Shown: in pieces, positions 9,052 through 17,405 of the stretch
How the letters are laid out: each line of letters starts with the position of its first letter
How positions within the stretch are numbered: the stretch's first letter is position 1
From: Myxococcus stipitatus
GTDB lineage: Bacteria > Myxococcota > Myxococcia > Myxococcales > Myxococcaceae
Length of the DNA: 64,000 nt
NCBI RefSeq assembly: GCF_038561935.1
Contig: NZ_CP102770.1
Location: forward strand, 2,728,001-2,792,000
Direction: 5' to 3'
Notes under the pieces: generated by a model
What the model was told of the DNA's origin: nothing
The model's database searches: none
What the model saw: the letters and a program-made list of their open reading frames with translations, nothing else
Program-made: the position numbers and the translations under genes

Positions 9052-10092
9052 TCAGAGGAGCCAGTCCCAGTCATCTTCGTCCAGGAGTGGAGGCGGGCCC
9101 AGGCGGCGCCGGGCGGAGAGCTCCTCGCGCCAGGCGGCTTGCCCGCCTGGGAGCGGCCAAGCGCGTGAGACGGTGCCTCTCCGGTCGTGGGAGAAGCTGA
9201 ACAGCAACATGCGGTTGATGCGGTCGACGGTGTCCGGCGTCGGTGGGGTGCGCAGCTGGAACTCCGCGGCGAGCAGCGCGCCTTCCTCTCGGGTGGCGTT
9301 CCAGGGCTGCGGCCGGTCGATGAATGGCCACAGGCCCAGCAATGGAGGCTCCGTGCCTTCGAGCAGCGCGGCGTGCAGGCGGTCGTGGCCGTCCAGCACC
9401 ACCCACTTCGCCAGGATGTCCACGAAGAGCAGGAGGACGGGCGGCAGCGTCCCGTCTCGCGCGCGCTTTCGCCAGCTCTTCACACGTCCATCCTCGGCGG
9501 CGGAGGCCTCGCGCAGTGGGAGCAGGGCGCCTGGCCGTTGACCGGGCAGTGCCTCCCACCAGTCCTCGGTCCAGGCGAGCGGGAACTGCGTCACGGCGGC
9601 CAGCGAGTGGGGTGGCATCAGCGGCTGGCCGAAGCTCCACTCCATGGGGGAGACAGGGTGTCGCTCTGCTTTCTCCGCCTCGATGGCGCGGATGGGGCGC
9701 AGACACCAGTGGCCCGCATGGAGCACCGGGAGGGGCGCCCCGATGAGGGCGCGTGCCATCTTCCAGTTCCAGGCCGTCCACCAGGTCTCCGTGCCGGGCA
9801 ATGAATCGACGGTCCGAATCTCGGGAGCGGTCAGCACCGGCAGGATTCGGGGGGCGCTGTCCGTTCCTCGGACGAAGACCGCCTGGTCCCAATAGGAATC
9901 GATGCGGGTCCAGAGCAGCGTCTTCTGCCCGCCGCGCAACCTGAGCCGGTAGCTCGGAGCGACTTCCAGATGCAACGCAGGCCGTCGCGCCCATGGTCCT
10001 GTCGAGGGCACGTTCAGCAGAAGCCCCGGGCCCGCGGTCTCCAGTCCCCAGCTCCGGGTGTCATCGGCGACGATGGAGACTCCTGGGGTCAT
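9052..10092 (-). CDS. Uncharacterised protein with ParB-like motif
   Basis: The ATG at 10092 gives a 346-residue protein; an in-frame start at 10122 is possible. No signal peptide or membrane segment is visible. Residues about 245-262 (VVLDGHDRLHAALLEG) match the conserved core of ParB/sulfiredoxin-type domains, which bind or hydrolyse nucleotides. The N-terminal half is beta-rich and Trp-rich (TWWTAWNWKMA, WTEDWWEALPG) and unrecognised. A second unknown gene lies upstream on the same strand, 83 bp away. A nucleotide-dependent role is only a guess from the motif. Confidence 0.6.
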   Translation of the reverse strand: MTPGVSIVADDTRSWGLETAGPGLLLNVPSTGPWARRPALHLEVAPSYRLRLRGGQKTLLWTRIDSYWDQAVFVRGTDSAPRILPVLTAPEIRTVDSLPGTETWWTAWNWKMARALIGAPLPVLHAGHWCLRPIRAIEAEKAERHPVSPMEWSFGQPLMPPHSLAAVTQFPLAWTEDWWEALPGQRPGALLPLREASAAEDGRVKSWRKRARDGTLPPVLLLFVDILAKWVVLDGHDRLHAALLEGTEPPLLGLWPFIDRPQPWNATREEGALLAAEFQLRTPPTPDTVDRINRMLLFSFSHDRRGTVSRAWPLPGGQAAWREELSARRRLGPPPLLDEDDWDWLL

Positions 10093-10175
10093 GTGGTGTG
10101 CTCCTCGATGTGCCCGGAACATCCAGCGGCTCGCGGAGCATAGCCGTGAGTCACCAGGGGGCCTGACGGCAGAGC

Positions 10176-10742
10176 TCAGAGTTTGTACTGGCGAGTCAGA
10201 AATCCGGCGACCTGTTGACGCAGTCTTCTCCGGTCGCCAAATCCGAGCGGGCCAATGAGTGGGTTCTCCATGTTCTCCCGGACGTGGGCCATCTCCGACG
10301 AGCAGTCCCGCGCCTGGACGAGTCTTCCGCTCTCGAAGAGCAACTCATGCACCTCGCGGTACTTCCAGACTTGTTGGAACCCGCCATGAATGTAGAGCTC
10401 AGGGATGAAGTCAGCTGCGATGAGGAGCCCTCCCGTGAAGGGGATGGGGGCCGCCAGCCCTCTGTAGACGAAGCTGCGTGCCTTCTCCGAGTAGATGGGG
10501 CGCTGCTCGAACAGCGTGGGACCTTCGACTTGCTGTTGGGGCAGCCCGATGTGGAGTCGCTGAAGGCAGAGCGACTCGGCGATGACCTCATAGGTGCAGG
10601 AGTAGCCTCGGTGGCACGCCGTTGAAATCATCTGAGGAGAGAGTCCGTGCTGCTTGGGATTGAAAAGTCCTTCGCCGTCGGCGAACGCGATGGCGAACGG
10701 TCGTTCCTGGAAGATGAGGCCGTCACTGATTTGCGCTGTCAT
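10176..10742 (-). CDS. Uncharacterised protein
   Basis: A 188-residue soluble protein starting at the ATG at 10742. It has no signal peptide, transmembrane helix or motif I recognise. Codon usage resembles its neighbours only moderately: the gene is less GC-rich at third positions than most of the window, which could mean horizontal acquisition. It precedes the ParB-motif gene on the same strand by 83 bp, so the two may be functionally linked. Confidence 0.55.
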   Translation of the reverse strand: MTAQISDGLIFQERPFAIAFADGEGLFNPKQHGLSPQMISTACHRGYSCTYEVIAESLCLQRLHIGLPQQQVEGPTLFEQRPIYSEKARSFVYRGLAAPIPFTGGLLIAADFIPELYIHGGFQQVWKYREVHELLFESGRLVQARDCSSEMAHVRENMENPLIGPLGFGDRRRLRQQVAGFLTRQYKL

Positions 10743-11026
10743 GACGCTCCAGGAAGGGGCTGCCGCGAATTCCTGACAGGGCGCTCAGTCACGTGCTGTC
10801 GGCGCCAGACTCGAAATGACCTGGCTCAGTCGCTCGCGGCGGTCCGGACGGGCGCGAGCCGCTCGGTGCGGAGTCGCTGGGTGAGGAGGGGGCGGAGGTC
10901 GCGCGGGGTGAGCTCGGCCGGATGATGCGGAGACATGGCGTCGTTATAGGGGACCCCGGGAGTGGCGCGCGCGACGTTGGCCCGGGGCGACTGTGCGTGG
11001 TTCCACGCCACGTGTAGGCTGCGTCG

Positions 11027-11404
11027 ATGATCGCTCTCGGCGTCGTCGGCTTCACGCTCGTGATGGTCACCTTTCTGGGGCTCGTGTTCTTCGGAATCTC
11101 GGCCTCCCAGAAGAAGGCCTACGAGCAGGTGCGTCTCGAGGGGCAGCGCTACATCGCCGTCATCAAGGAACTCCACCCGATGCGAGGCGACAGGGGGCGC
11201 GTGGCGCTCCTGTTGAAGCTCGAGACCCCTTCGGGGCCCGTGGGAAAGCGCCTCATCGTTCCCCTCCAGGTCGTGGTGATCTGGGACTTCCTCATGACCG
11301 CGCGGGTGACGGAGCGGCCGGTGTCCGTCCACTGCCTCCTGTCGCCCATCGTCGAAGAGGCTGTCACCCAGTTCGGCTTCGTCCTCGAAGACACTCCGGG
11401 ATGA
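11027..11404 (+). CDS. Small single-pass membrane protein
   Basis: A 125-residue protein. One N-terminal transmembrane helix (residues about 3-24, MIALGVVGFTLVMVTFLGLVF) is followed by a soluble domain of about 100 residues with alternating charged and hydrophobic strands. No family was recognised. It is convergent with the LysR gene at 11426, with only 21 bp between stops. Codon usage is typical for the genome, which supports a real gene. Confidence 0.65.
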   Translation: MIALGVVGFTLVMVTFLGLVFFGISASQKKAYEQVRLEGQRYIAVIKELHPMRGDRGRVALLLKLETPSGPVGKRLIVPLQVVVIWDFLMTARVTERPVSVHCLLSPIVEEAVTQFGFVLEDTPG

Positions 11405-11425
11405 CCTGGGACCTTACGACCCTGC

Positions 11426-12340
11426 TCATGCGGTGACGGTCGTGCGCAGCGCGGTGAGGAACCGCTGGACGACGGGAGCATCTGTCCTCCCGTCATAGAC
11501 GAACTCGACGTCGAAGCGGTCCGCGAGCTCGTCGAGCTCGACCAGTCGAACGGTGCGAGGGCAGGTGGGCGCCGTGCTCTCCGGGACGAACGCGTAGCCC
11601 ATCCCCGCCGCGACGAGTCCGATGAGCGTTGGAATGTCGCTGCCGACCTGGGCGATGTGCGGCGTGAAGCCGACCCGCCGGCACTGCTCGATGAGGAACC
11701 GGTGATGCGCGGCGGACCGGAGCGGGTCGAACCAGATGAACGGCGCGCCCGCCAGTTCGGCCAGACGGCGAGGGGCTCGGAAGCGCTTTCCTGGCGAGGC
11801 CAACATCGCGAGCACGAACCGGTCGCGCCGCAGCCGAACGCCTGACAGATGGGGCGCCACGTCCTGTCGCCACGCCATGATGCCGCCGTCGAGCTCGCCC
11901 CTCGTGATGGCCGCCGCCTGGTCGGCCGACAACATGGGCGAGATGGACAGCATGACGTCCGGACACATCGTCCGGAACACCTTGAGGAGGTTCGACACCC
12001 CGGGCAGCGGAAAGTAGTTCGGCAGCACGCCGAGCCGCAGCTCCCCCAGCTGGCCCTCCGCGCTGCGCAGCGCACGCTCTCGGCTGTCCTGAAGCTCCTT
12101 GAGGAGGCGGGTCGCGTCCCGCAGGAAGCTCGCCCCCGCCGCCGTGAGTGCGATGCCTGTCGAGCGGCGGAGGAGGAGCGGGGTGCCAACGGCTTCCTCC
12201 AGCTCGCGAATCTGTCGGGACAGCGCGGGCTGCACAATCCCGATGGCCCGGGCACCCGCCATCATGCTGCCCGCCTCCGCGACCGCGACAAAGTAGCGCA
12301 GATGACGCAGCTCGACGCGCCGCATGCTGGAACTGTCCAT
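11426..12340 (-). CDS. LysR-family transcriptional regulator
   Basis: The start chosen is ATG at 12340 (304 residues); ATG at 12325 or 12376 are alternatives. The N-terminal winged HTH is typical (LRHLRYFVAVAEAGSMMAGARAIGIVQPALSRQIRELE), followed by a substrate-binding domain with two lobes. It is divergent from the serine/threonine dehydratase at 12452, the usual LysR arrangement, so that gene is its likely target. The roughly 110 bp between them should hold the operator; no clear T-N11-A site was picked out. Confidence 0.9.
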   Translation of the reverse strand: MDSSSMRRVELRHLRYFVAVAEAGSMMAGARAIGIVQPALSRQIRELEEAVGTPLLLRRSTGIALTAAGASFLRDATRLLKELQDSRERALRSAEGQLGELRLGVLPNYFPLPGVSNLLKVFRTMCPDVMLSISPMLSADQAAAITRGELDGGIMAWRQDVAPHLSGVRLRRDRFVLAMLASPGKRFRAPRRLAELAGAPFIWFDPLRSAAHHRFLIEQCRRVGFTPHIAQVGSDIPTLIGLVAAGMGYAFVPESTAPTCPRTVRLVELDELADRFDVEFVYDGRTDAPVVQRFLTALRTTVTA

Positions 12341-12451
12341 TCCACCGATATACCCAGGAAGCATGACCACAGGCACTGGAGAGTATTGGGAGGCATGGGG
12401 CCTCGCGCTCTAGGTTGGCCGGCGTCACTCGAACCGCCGGTGCCGCTCCCC

Positions 12452-13372
12452 ATGCCACTCCACATCCAGACGCCCTACATCCGCTCGCGAGCCGCGTCGC
12501 TTCGGCTCGGCAAAGACGTCCTCTTGAAGCTCGATGCGATGCAGCCGTCGGGCTCGTTCAAGCTCCGGGGGATTGGCGCGGTCTGTGAGGCGAGGCACGC
12601 CGCGGGGGCCCGTCGCTTCGTGTCGTCCTCGAGCGGCAACGCGGGCATCGCGGTGGCCTACTCGGGCCGGGAGCTTGGCGTTCCCGTGCTCGTCGTCGTC
12701 CCGGAGAGCTCGTCCGCGCGCGCGCGTGACCGGATTCGTTTCGAGGGCGCGGAGCTGGTGGTCCACGGCGCCTCGTGGGCGGAGGCGAACGCATACGCGC
12801 AATCCGTGATGGGTGCGAACGATGCGTTCGTTCACCCCTTCGACGACCCGGGGCTGTGGCCGGGCCATGCGACGATGGTCGACGAGATGGCGGCGACCGG
12901 ACCGAAGCCCGACGCGGTCGTGGTGGCGGTCGGCGGGGGTGGGCTGCTGTGCGGCGTACTCGAAGGGCTGGCTCGCAACGGCTGGGGCGATGTGCCCGTC
13001 GTGGCCACGGAGACCGAAGGGGCGGACTGCTATGCGCGCTCGCTCGAAGCGGGGCGGCCCATCGAGCTGCCCGCGATTACGAGCATCGCCACGTCGCTCG
13101 GCGCGAAGCGGCCGAGCAGCACGGCCGTGGAGTGGGCGACACGCCACGCCATCGAGAGCGTCGTCGTGTCCGATGCGGCGGCGGTGGCGGCATGCCTGCG
13201 GTTCCTCGACGAGCACCAGCTGCTCGTGGAGCCCTCGTGCGGGAGTGCGCTGGCCGCGCTCGACACCGCTTCACCGGTACTCGCCTCCGCCTCTCGCATC
13301 GCCGTGATTGTCTGCGGCGGTGTCACGGCGACCGTCGAGGCCTTGCAAGCCTTCCATCGAAGGGAGGGCTGA
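12452..13372 (+). CDS. PLP-dependent L-serine/L-threonine dehydratase
   Basis: A 306-residue fold-type II PLP enzyme. The PLP Lys is K37 in PSGSFKLRG, the substrate loop is SSSSGNAG (residues about 58-65), and the glycine-rich phosphate loop is VGGGGLLCGV. The C-terminal VICGG end resembles the serine dehydratase (SDH/SDS) subgroup, which lacks a regulatory ACT domain. The reaction is deamination of serine or threonine to pyruvate or 2-oxobutyrate. ATG at 12452 matches the family N-terminus (HIQTPYIRS); an in-frame ATG at 12395 would add residues without family similarity. It is divergent from a LysR gene, likely its activator. Confidence 0.88.
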   Translation: MPLHIQTPYIRSRAASLRLGKDVLLKLDAMQPSGSFKLRGIGAVCEARHAAGARRFVSSSSGNAGIAVAYSGRELGVPVLVVVPESSSARARDRIRFEGAELVVHGASWAEANAYAQSVMGANDAFVHPFDDPGLWPGHATMVDEMAATGPKPDAVVVAVGGGGLLCGVLEGLARNGWGDVPVVATETEGADCYARSLEAGRPIELPAITSIATSLGAKRPSSTAVEWATRHAIESVVVSDAAAVAACLRFLDEHQLLVEPSCGSALAALDTASPVLASASRIAVIVCGGVTATVEALQAFHRREG

Positions 13373-13415
13373 CCGCGGACACGCAGACCCCTCCTGTCCG
13401 GAGGACATCTGCCCT

Positions 13416-13615
13416 TCGCGCTCAGGGGGGCCTCGGCCGATGGGCGCCGCGATGGCTCGCGTGGATTGTTCGATGCCTTCGAGAGAATCACTTTCTCGCG
13501 CATGTCCCTGGATGCCGGTGGCGGTCGGACCTCGCGCTCAGGGAGTCCTCGGCCGATGAGTGCGCGACGGCTCGCGTGGAGCGTTCGGGACCTCCGCGAG
13601 CGGCACTTTCTCGCG
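13416..13615. repeat. Two degenerate direct repeats of about 85 bp, each ending in a hairpin
   Basis: Copy 1 is 13416-13500 and copy 2 is 13532-13615. Both begin TCGCGCTCAGG, share CTCGGCCGATG and GCTCGCGTGGA, and end with CTTTCTCGCG. In copy 2 the end forms a perfect stem CCTCCGCGAG/CTCGCGGAGG; copy 1 keeps a weaker version (CGAGAGA/TTTCTCG). No gene is visible in this 298-bp convergent spacer. It could be a duplicated non-coding RNA or terminator element. Confidence 0.6.
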
Positions 13616-13634
13616 GAGGCCCCAGGCCCTGCTT

Positions 13635-13659
13635 CCGCACCGTGAAGGCCACGGTGCGG
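13635..13659. terminator. Hairpin terminator of the FG-GAP/MopE-like gene
   Basis: A perfect 10-bp stem, CCGCACCGTG (13635-13644) with CACGGTGCGG (13650-13659), and a 5-nt loop. It ends 11 bp from the stop of the minus-strand gene at 13671 and lies in a convergent spacer, so it may act in both directions. Confidence 0.6.
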
Positions 13660-13670
13660 GCCTGCCCGCA

Positions 13671-16600
13671 TCAAGGACGGCAGTCGGCCGCGTTGCTGTC
13701 GCTGATGTCCTTGTTGTTGGTCACGAACGGGAAGCCACAGCCCGCGGGTGAGCCACACGCCTCGCGGCCCGTGCTCGGGTTGCCGCAGCCATCGCCGTCC
13801 CGGTCCTCGTACCAGAACAGCCGCTGGAACACGCCCGCGCGCGTGTCATCGCAGTCATCCGGCGGGGTGGCGAGATACGTGCCCTGCACCAGGACGTTGC
13901 CCGTCGCGGGGTCGACCAGGTTCGTGGGGTTGACGCACCAGCGCAGCTTGAAGCCCGGCCCCGCGTGGCCATCGTTGTCCGCGTCGCCGTACCAGAGCCG
14001 CGTCCCACCGCTGCCCGAGGGGAGGTCCGGGTCCACGTCGTTCCGGTCCCCATCGCAGTCATTGTCCACCTGGTCGGAGAACGCCCCCGCCTCGCACACC
14101 TCGGCCCGGCCGGGGTTCACGTTCGCGTTCGCGTCGTTGCAGTCGTTGTCCTCCGCCACGTAGCCCGCGGGACGGATGCACCGCTTCAGCGTGTCCGTGC
14201 CCGTCCCGAAGCCATCGCCATCCGCGTCGCGGTACCAGACGGTGCCGTTGACGGCGCCCTCGGTGTTCCCGTCGCAGTTGTTGTCCACCTGGGCACACGT
14301 CTGCTCGCAGACCTCCGCCTGCGCCGGGCTGATGCCGGGGTTGCTGTCGTTGCAGTCCGTGCGGTTGCTCACGTAGCCCGGGCCCGGAGAGGCACACGAG
14401 GCCACGGCGCTCACCGCGCCATTGCCATAGCCATCCCCATCCGCGTCCGGGTACCACGACGTGGTGGGAATCCCCTCGTCGACCTGCGCGTCGCAGTCGT
14501 TGTCCAAGGTGTCGCAGAGCTCGGGCGCCCCGGGCTTCACCGTGGCGTTGCCGTCGTTGCAGTCCACCTGGCTGTTCACGTAGCCCGCGGGCGCGGTGCA
14601 CGCGAGCACCCGGAACGTCGCGTTCGTGGTGCCCACGCCATCGCCGTCCGCGTCGGGATACCAGGCGCTCATCACCCCTTCGTCCACGGTGCCGTCGCAG
14701 TTGTTGTCCCGGCCATCGCAGACCTCCGCCGCCCCAGGCCGGACACCGGCCCGCGAGTCGTCACAGTCCTGGTTGTTCGAGACATGGCCCGCCGACGCCG
14801 AGCAGGCGACCACGAAGACCGTCGGGTTGCCGAAGCCGTCCCCATCCACGTCGCGGTAGAACGTCGACTTCACACCCTCGTCCGTGTCGAAGTTGCAGTT
14901 GTTGTCGAGGCCGTCGCAGACCTCGGTCGCACCGGGATACATCCGGGAGCCGTTCGGCGCGGTGTCGTTGCAGTCGTCGCTGACGGCGGAGTAGCCCGAG
15001 GGCTGCGCACACGCCAGCGTCGTCACCGTCGGCACGCCGTGGCCGTCGCCGTCCACGTCGCGGTAGTAGGTGGTTTGGACGCCCTCGTCCGCCGTCCCGT
15101 TGCAGTTGTTGTCCCGGAGGTCGCAGACCTCGCTCGCGCCCGGGTGCGTGGTGCTGGCGTTGTCGTCGCAGTCCGTCTTGTTGGCCACGTGTCCCACCGG
15201 GGCCGCGCAGGCCTTCACCGCGGTCGCATCGCTCTTTCCATGACCGTCGCCGTCGGCGTCGGGATACCAGGACGGCCAGTTGGCTTCGTTGTCATCCACG
15301 GAGCCGTTGCAGTCGTTGTCCTTGAGGTCGCAGACCTCGGGGGCGCCCAGGTAGATGGAGGCGTCGTTGTCCGTCGTGTACGTGGGGTCGGGGTTCCCGG
15401 GGGGCGCGTCACACTCCTGGCCCACCTCCGCCGTGTACGCAATCCAGCCCGTGCTCGCGGGCGGCGCGCACCGCTGCTGCGCGGTGCTGAGGTAGACGGC
15501 CCTGTCGCCATCCTGGTCCTGCACCCAGTCCTTGGGGTTGATGGGGTTGGCGCCCGGCTCATCGCCCTTCAGCCCGTCGCAGTTGTTGTCGATTTCAGTC
15601 TCCGGCGTGGCCTCGCAGACCTCCTCGGCGCCGGGGTAGACGGTGTTGAGCGTGTCGTCACAGTCGCCGTCGGTGAGCGCGCGCTTGCTGCCGGCCGCGG
15701 GCTCGCCACACGTGCGCGTGGCGCCGACGCTCGTTCCGAAGTTGTCCCCGTCGTTGTCCACGTACCAGGTGCGCGGACCGTGGCCGAGCATCAGGTAGAC
15801 CGCGCCCGCGCTCGAGGAGAAGCCCGGCGCGCCGACCGCGAAGTCGGCCGAGCCATCCGAGTCCACATCACCCAGCGCCACCAGGGACCTGCCCAGCTCG
15901 CTGGCCGCGGAGCCCACGAGACGGCCCGCCGTCGTGGCCAGCGCGACGTTCCCGGTGAAGCGGGTGGAGGTTCCATACACCGCATAGACCGCGCCCTGGC
16001 TGCTGGTGTGGCCCGGCGCGCCGATGAGGAGGTCCTTGAAGCCATCCCCGTTGATGTCGCCCGGCGCGAGGACCGCGGTGCCCGCGAGGTCCTGGGCAAT
16101 GCCCGTGAAGCGGGGCTGCGCGGCCAGGGAGGTCGACGTGGTGATGCTGCCGCCGTAGACGACATACGCCTTGCCGGTGAGGGCCCCCGTGCCCGGGGCG
16201 CCGATGAGCAGGTCCTCCAGGCCGTCGTTGTCCAGGTCGCCCGCGCTGGCCACCGAGGAGCCCGCGAGCTCGTTCGCCGCGGCGCCGGTCAGGACGAGGT
16301 TCGCCGCCGTGAAGTTCTGGAGCCCCGTCACGGGGCCGAAGAAGACGAAGACCGCTCCGGCATCGGTCAAGGTGGCCGCGTCATACCGCGGCGCGCCGAC
16401 CACCAGGTCCTTGGTTCCGTCGCCGTTCACATCCACCACGGCCAGGGCCGAGCCCGCCTGGTAACCACTCTGCGCCAGGCCCCCCAGCACCTTGATGGGC
16501 GCGGAGGAGAGCTGGCCGCTCGAGGTGGTCGCCACCGGACCGGAGAAGGCATAGACGGCGCCCGTGTCGCTCAGCGCGGAGGGGAAGGACGAGTCGTAGA

Positions 16601-17264
16601 AGGGGGCTCCCACGATGACATCCGCATTGCCATCCCCTGTGATGTCTCCAATCGCCAGGGCGGTCGCCGCTTGTTCCGCGGAGGTGGTGACTCCCCGGAG
16701 GCGATGGCTGGTCGCGGTGAGCAGCCGGTCTCCACCGACGAGGGTGCTCCCGTCGACCGGATAGGCATTGCCTTGCAGCGTCGAGAAGCCCGGGGCCCCC
16801 ATCAGCAGGTCGTTCGCCGGGCCCGTGACGAAGTCACCCACCGCGACCGCCGCGCCCAGCCGGTTGACGGCCACCTCTCCCTCGTAGCGCGTCGAATAGA
16901 AGCGGATGTCCAGGAGGTTCGTCTGGGGCGGCGTCGCCGGGGGAACCAGCGGGACGATGTGGGCGTAGCCCTTGAGGGTCGTCGTGGTGGAGATGCCCGG
17001 CGCGCCGACGACGAGCTCGGGGATGCCGTCTCCATTCAAGTCGCCCGCGGCGAGGGAGGCGCCCGTGCGGGAGCTCGCGGCGCCCAGGAAGCGCCTCCCC
17101 GGGGCCGTGGGGAGCTGGGTCGCCGTGGCCGGCACCCACTTGCAGAGGGGGTCCCCTGGCAGGGGCTGTGCCAGGGACGTGGAGGTCTCGGTCTCGGTGG
17201 GGTCTGACTCGGAACACGCAGCCAGGGCGAGCCCCGACAGGAGCAATGCCAATCGTCGTTTCAC
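13671..17264 (-). CDS. FG-GAP propeller plus MopE-like metal-binding repeat lipoprotein
   Basis: From the GTG at 17264 (AAAGG upstream) the protein has 1197 residues with a lipoprotein signal (LLLSGLALAAC). Residues about 50-520 contain seven FG-GAP/integrin-type repeats (patterns such as GDLNGDGIPELVVGAP), enough for one seven-bladed calcium-binding propeller. Residues about 530-1197 contain a chain of YPDADGDGxG and VCDxxDNNCDGxxD modules; I count eight DNxCxG motifs. This second part resembles the MopE/putative metal-binding motif of surface proteins. It is probably a surface-exposed adhesin or metal-binding protein. A separate role for each half is inferred from families only. Confidence 0.88.
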   Translation of the reverse strand: MKRRLALLLSGLALAACSESDPTETETSTSLAQPLPGDPLCKWVPATATQLPTAPGRRFLGAASSRTGASLAAGDLNGDGIPELVVGAPGISTTTTLKGYAHIVPLVPPATPPQTNLLDIRFYSTRYEGEVAVNRLGAAVAVGDFVTGPANDLLMGAPGFSTLQGNAYPVDGSTLVGGDRLLTATSHRLRGVTTSAEQAATALAIGDITGDGNADVIVGAPFYDSSFPSALSDTGAVYAFSGPVATTSSGQLSSAPIKVLGGLAQSGYQAGSALAVVDVNGDGTKDLVVGAPRYDAATLTDAGAVFVFFGPVTGLQNFTAANLVLTGAAANELAGSSVASAGDLDNDGLEDLLIGAPGTGALTGKAYVVYGGSITTSTSLAAQPRFTGIAQDLAGTAVLAPGDINGDGFKDLLIGAPGHTSSQGAVYAVYGTSTRFTGNVALATTAGRLVGSAASELGRSLVALGDVDSDGSADFAVGAPGFSSSAGAVYLMLGHGPRTWYVDNDGDNFGTSVGATRTCGEPAAGSKRALTDGDCDDTLNTVYPGAEEVCEATPETEIDNNCDGLKGDEPGANPINPKDWVQDQDGDRAVYLSTAQQRCAPPASTGWIAYTAEVGQECDAPPGNPDPTYTTDNDASIYLGAPEVCDLKDNDCNGSVDDNEANWPSWYPDADGDGHGKSDATAVKACAAPVGHVANKTDCDDNASTTHPGASEVCDLRDNNCNGTADEGVQTTYYRDVDGDGHGVPTVTTLACAQPSGYSAVSDDCNDTAPNGSRMYPGATEVCDGLDNNCNFDTDEGVKSTFYRDVDGDGFGNPTVFVVACSASAGHVSNNQDCDDSRAGVRPGAAEVCDGRDNNCDGTVDEGVMSAWYPDADGDGVGTTNATFRVLACTAPAGYVNSQVDCNDGNATVKPGAPELCDTLDNDCDAQVDEGIPTTSWYPDADGDGYGNGAVSAVASCASPGPGYVSNRTDCNDSNPGISPAQAEVCEQTCAQVDNNCDGNTEGAVNGTVWYRDADGDGFGTGTDTLKRCIRPAGYVAEDNDCNDANANVNPGRAEVCEAGAFSDQVDNDCDGDRNDVDPDLPSGSGGTRLWYGDADNDGHAGPGFKLRWCVNPTNLVDPATGNVLVQGTYLATPPDDCDDTRAGVFQRLFWYEDRDGDGCGNPSTGREACGSPAGCGFPFVTNNKDISDSNAADCRP

Positions 17265-17405
17265 GGTCGTGCCTTTGGTGGAAGGGGCCCTGGGAAAGGG
17301 CAAGCGCCTTCTATCTGTACACGGACCGTGTGAGCACTGAATTTCTAATGAAAGGCTGTGACGTCTGGCGTCATTCCTTGCCAGCCTGTCGAGGTGGGCA
17401 ATGAC

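Noticed and set aside
13416..13615. CRISPR-like array
   Set aside because: Only two degenerate copies of about 85 bp with no regular spacer length and no cas genes.
13965..17207. Open frame of 1080 codons antisense to the FG-GAP/MopE-like gene
   Set aside because: It mirrors the real gene, has no recognisable domain and is produced by the extreme third-position GC bias; the minus-strand protein has clear repeats and a signal peptide.
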